Shown here piece by piece: positions 61,162-64,000 of a stretch of 64,000 nt of DNA (position 1 is the stretch's first letter; every line of letters begins with the position of its first letter). This DNA is from Paraburkholderia domus. Its GTDB lineage: Bacteria; Pseudomonadota; Gammaproteobacteria; Burkholderiales; Burkholderiaceae. The stretch is from contig NZ_CAJNAT010000023.1 of assembly GCF_905220705.1 (NCBI RefSeq), positions 1-64,000 on the forward strand, read 5' to 3'. Below the pieces are notes generated by a model that made no database searches, had not been told where the DNA came from, and saw only the letters and a program-made list of their open reading frames with translations. The position numbers were made by a program, and so were the translations under genes.

Positions 61162-62418
61162 ATGAAAACCTTCCACTGCAATCGCTGCTCGCACCTTGTG
61201 TTCTATGAAAACGTTCGTTGTGAACGGTGCGAGTCATTGCTCGGATATGTACCCGAACTGGCCGAAATCAGCGCCTTCGAAGACGCCGGTGAAGAACGCT
61301 GGCGGAGCCTGCATCCGCGTGCCGAGGGCGCGCTGTTCCGGCAGTGCCACAACTACGCGGTCGAAAACGTCTGCAACTGGATGATCCCCGCCGACTCGCC
61401 CGACTCGCTGTGCCGGGCCTGCCAGCTCACGCGCACGATTCCAAATCTGGGCGCGCCGGATAACCGGCTCTACTGGTACCGGCTGGAGATGGCGAAAAGG
61501 CGTCTGCTATACACGCTGGCCGGGCTTGGTCTTGACGTCCCCTCGCGCCAGGCTGATCCGGAGCATGGCTTGGCCTTCGAATTCCTCGAGGACGGCGACG
61601 ATGGTGAGCGAGTCATGACCGGCCACGACAACGGTCTCATCACGCTGAACATCGCCGAAGCCGACGACGCCTACCGCGAAAAGGTGCGCAGCGCGATGGG
61701 CGAACCCTACCGCACGCTGCTCGGCCACTTCCGCCATGAGACGGGCCACTACTACTTCAGCCAGTTGATCGAAAACAATCCGCGCTGGCTCGAGCCCTTC
61801 CGCAAGCTGTTCGGCGACGAGCGCGCCGACTACGGCGAGGCGCTGACGGCCTACTACCGTGACGGCGCACCCGCAGAGTGGCAGGCTTCGTATATCAGCA
61901 CCTATGCGACGATGCATCCCTGGGAAGATTGGGCCGAGACGTGGGCGCACTACATGCTGATCGTCGACGTGCTGGATACCTCGACCTCGTACGGTCTCGC
62001 CTTGTTGCCCGACGATCCGAACGGGCCAACGCTGACCGACCGCACGCCCGTGGAAGACGCGAGCTTCGAGAATCTGATGAAGCGCTGGTTTCCGCTCACG
62101 TATGCGTTGAACAGCCTGAACCGCAGTCTCGGCATGCCCGACGGTTATCCGTTCACGCTGGCCTCGCCGGTGGTGGATAAATTGCGCTTCGTGCATCGGG
62201 TGATTGCGGCTGGGGGCGACAAAACACAACCGAGGGAAGTGGCGGCACCGGCGCGTGATGCCGGGGCGGTGCCGGCTGGCGCGTTGCAAGCTGCGGTATC
62301 GCAAGAACCCGCACAGGCTCCCGTCATGGAGACAGCCGCGCCGTCAGCGCCGCCGTCGCAGTCCGCGGCCGCCGCCACCAAAGCGGCGCCCGTGAAGCGG
62401 ACCGCGCGCCGGCGCTAG
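61162..62418 (+). CDS. Zinc-ribbon zincin-like metallopeptidase (Peptidase_Mx family)
   Basis: 418 residues. The N-terminal ~100 residues hold CxxC pairs (C6-C9, C20-C23 and C84-C87), a zinc-ribbon-like module. The catalytic HETGH (192-196) is a HExxH metal site, followed by a conserved Glu/Asp-rich helix (LFGDERADYGEAL) and the WEDWAETWAHY block. The last ~65 residues are an Ala/Pro/Lys-rich tail that looks disordered. Genes of this family regularly accompany the ATP-grasp/alpha-E/transglutaminase set, so it may process the product. The start has only a weak RBS (AGGG). Confidence 0.9.
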   Translation: MKTFHCNRCSHLVFYENVRCERCESLLGYVPELAEISAFEDAGEERWRSLHPRAEGALFRQCHNYAVENVCNWMIPADSPDSLCRACQLTRTIPNLGAPDNRLYWYRLEMAKRRLLYTLAGLGLDVPSRQADPEHGLAFEFLEDGDDGERVMTGHDNGLITLNIAEADDAYREKVRSAMGEPYRTLLGHFRHETGHYYFSQLIENNPRWLEPFRKLFGDERADYGEALTAYYRDGAPAEWQASYISTYATMHPWEDWAETWAHYMLIVDVLDTSTSYGLALLPDDPNGPTLTDRTPVEDASFENLMKRWFPLTYALNSLNRSLGMPDGYPFTLASPVVDKLRFVHRVIAAGGDKTQPREVAAPARDAGAVPAGALQAAVSQEPAQAPVMETAAPSAPPSQSAAAATKAAPVKRTARRR

Positions 62419-62460
62419 TCCAGCCGCAGTACCCGCACGTTGAACACTTCACGCACTCGC

Positions 62461-62500
62461 AAAAAAACCGCTGCCGAATCCATCGGCGGCGGGTTTTTTC
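62461..62500. terminator. Bidirectional terminator between the metallopeptidase and DUF3443 genes
   Basis: AAAAAAACCGCTGCCGA (62461-62477) pairs with 62483-62499 with one wobble and one bulge around a 5-base loop. The A-tract and T-tract on opposite sides let it work for both convergent genes. Confidence 0.8.
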
Positions 62501-62524
62501 TCAACAGGCAAGCCTGGCTATCGC

Positions 62525-63802
62525 TCAATACGCGACGTAAGGTCCAGTGCCGCCAGGTGTCGCCTGCTGCTCGACAGCGGCATACACGTTACGCCCGTAG
62601 AAGAACGGCAAACCCCAGTCGAATATCGACGACGTCACGAAGGCCGGTCCCGCCAGCAGTGGCAACGCTGAATCGCCGCTGTACGTTTGCGAAATCGCCG
62701 TGGCATTGCCAACGCTGAAGTTCACCGCGCTCGTCGTGCCGTTTACCCCCTGGATCATCGCACTCAACGACTGAGTCGACACCGGGCAGTAGTACGCGCT
62801 ATTGGGGCTCGCGCATGCCGGCAACGCGTTGGTCTGGAAGAACAGGCCGGTCGAGCCACTGTCCAGAATACTGTTCGAATACGTTGTACCGTTCTGCACG
62901 GTAGTAAAGGTGCCGTTCGACGGGCTCACACCGATCACCTGCGCGCTGCCTAGCGAATTGTTGCTCTGCGTTCCGATGCCGAATACCAGTTGTCCGCTAA
63001 CCGACTGTGCGCCGCCCGACACCGTCGGCAAACTCAGCATCGAACCGTTGTTGTCGGTCGCGAAGTAAGGAATCGGATTGGCGACCTGCAGCGCTTCAGC
63101 GAGTGGAATCGACGTGCAAGCGGTGCCGTTGCAACCGTAATACGTACCGGCCACTGCCTGCTGCACACAATTCGCGCCACAGTCGTGCTTGAACACGCCG
63201 ATGCCCAGAATGCCATTGGCCTGCAACGTGCCCGGCGTGTTGCGCGACGCACCGTAATTCGCGCAATCGGACGGCAGCGACGCGTAGTTCGGATCGATTA
63301 CCTGGATCGGCAGCGAGGCCGCTTTTTCACCGGCGATCTGGAGGTCGGCGAGCTTCACCGAACCCCACGTGTAGCCGTCGAAGAACTGCATGCATTCGGC
63401 GACCAGATTGCCCGAACCGTCCTTCTGCTGCGGCAGCGTCATCGAAGCAGGCAATTGCGAGGCGAACACGCGCACGCCCCATGAACCGGTATCCACCAGC
63501 ATGTGATCGATGGTTTGGCACTGGGTGGTGCCGGGCACGCAAATCGTGACGCTGACAAACGGCATGTTCGGCACGTTGCTCACGCCGGAATCGACCGTCA
63601 CGCGCACTGCATTGGCAGCCACCACTTGCGGCGACGGCGAGGTATTCGTAACGGTGGGACCGGCGGAAAGGCTCGTCGTGCCGCTTGAATTCGCCGCGGA
63701 GCCGGAACCGCTGGAACCGCCGCCCCCACCGCCGCAAGCACTGACGAGCAACGCGAGCAGCGCCGCGCACAACAAGGTAACGAACGAAGAGGGTTGTCGC
63801 AT
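62525..63802 (-). CDS. DUF3443 lipoprotein
   Basis: 425 residues. Signal peptide with lipobox VSAC (Cys23), then a Gly/Ser-rich linker. The mature domain belongs to DUF3443: VTVDSGVSNVPNMPFVSVTI, then a VDTGSWGVRV motif, and a second DSGSTGLFF near residue 314. The two D-T/S-G motifs resemble the paired catalytic motifs of pepsin-like aspartic proteases, which has not been established for the family as far as I know. It lies 11 bases downstream of a DUF2844 gene, a pairing common in Burkholderiales. Confidence 0.85.
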   Translation of the reverse strand: MRQPSSFVTLLCAALLALLVSACGGGGGGSSGSGSAANSSGTTSLSAGPTVTNTSPSPQVVAANAVRVTVDSGVSNVPNMPFVSVTICVPGTTQCQTIDHMLVDTGSWGVRVFASQLPASMTLPQQKDGSGNLVAECMQFFDGYTWGSVKLADLQIAGEKAASLPIQVIDPNYASLPSDCANYGASRNTPGTLQANGILGIGVFKHDCGANCVQQAVAGTYYGCNGTACTSIPLAEALQVANPIPYFATDNNGSMLSLPTVSGGAQSVSGQLVFGIGTQSNNSLGSAQVIGVSPSNGTFTTVQNGTTYSNSILDSGSTGLFFQTNALPACASPNSAYYCPVSTQSLSAMIQGVNGTTSAVNFSVGNATAISQTYSGDSALPLLAGPAFVTSSIFDWGLPFFYGRNVYAAVEQQATPGGTGPYVAY

Positions 63803-63813
63803 GATCCGCTCCG

Positions 63814-64000
63814 TTATTGAATGACGCCGACATCGACGCCCGCGGGCACCGCTTGCGGCAGATAGGCGTAGCCGGCAAACGCGCGCAGATGCCCGCCGGA
63901 GTACACGACCAGATCGCTGTTGGACACCGCCAGCGGCGTGCCACGCCGCGTTGCGGTAGCGGCGACGTACTGGTCGAACGAGGTGCCCAGCATGGATTTC
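63814..64000 (-). CDS. DUF2844 protein, 3' end only
   Basis: The last 61 codons of a gene that runs off the right edge (stop TAA at 63814-63816). The visible part, including MLGTSFDQYV, YSGGHLRAFAGYAYLP and a C-terminus VPAGVDVGVIQ, fits the DUF2844 family that accompanies DUF3443 genes. The N-terminus, signal peptide and promoter lie outside. Presumably co-transcribed with the DUF3443 gene, 11 bases away. Confidence 0.75.
   Translation of the reverse strand, partial: KSMLGTSFDQYVAATATRRGTPLAVSNSDLVVYSGGHLRAFAGYAYLPQAVPAGVDVGVIQ

Overview
The window is GC-rich and densely coded, and every gene family in it is typical of a Burkholderiales soil bacterium. A Paraburkholderia or Burkholderia species is the best guess. 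The DUF3443/DUF2844 pair, the run of solute ABC transporters each with its own regulator, and the ATP-grasp/alpha-E/transglutaminase cluster all fit. I see no rRNA, tRNA, CRISPR array, integrase, transposase or insertion sequence.

Layout, left to right. 0.1-5.6 kb: a lipoprotein nucleotidase, an orphan MocR regulator and a POT peptide transporter, all on the minus strand. 6.6-14.7 kb: an XRE-cupin regulator followed by a complete peptide ABC importer (oppABCDF type) and an OprD-type porin, which together form an uptake route from outer membrane to cytoplasm. 14.8-20.8 kb: a SulP-STAS anion transporter with a cyclic-nucleotide-binding tail, divergent from a SAM-domain class III adenylate cyclase fused to a STAND-type ATPase. 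20.8-28.9 kb: an IclR regulator, a polyamine-type ABC importer and a three-subunit flavin/iron-sulfur dehydrogenase (HcnABC/LhpBEF-like), which look like an import-and-oxidise pathway for one amine or imino acid.

29-35 kb: a small membrane protein, ketopantoate reductase, a nucleoside salvage operon whose nupC permease has lost its core by an in-frame deletion, the glutamate symporter GltS, and a thiolase. 35-40.2 kb: a tripartite EmrAB-OMF efflux pump with two tandem paralogous MarR repressors. One near-palindrome recurs in front of emrA and both marR genes. 40.5-44.6 kb: a polar amino acid ABC importer translationally coupled to a HutG-like formimidoylglutamase, with a second IclR regulator upstream.

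44.9-53.6 kb: the most unusual block. An AT-rich stretch carries two unrecognised membrane proteins, then a 630-residue protein that looks like a type I secretion cargo without canonical RTX repeats, then a full type I exporter (ABC protein with an inactive C39-like domain, HlyD-type adaptor, TolC-type channel). The lower GC content and orphan genes suggest acquisition by transfer. 53.7-62.4 kb: a conserved but poorly understood cluster of two transglutaminase-like proteins, a circularly permuted ATP-grasp/alpha-E fusion and a divergent zinc metallopeptidase. 62.5-64 kb: a DUF3443 lipoprotein and the 3' end of a DUF2844 gene, cut by the window edge.
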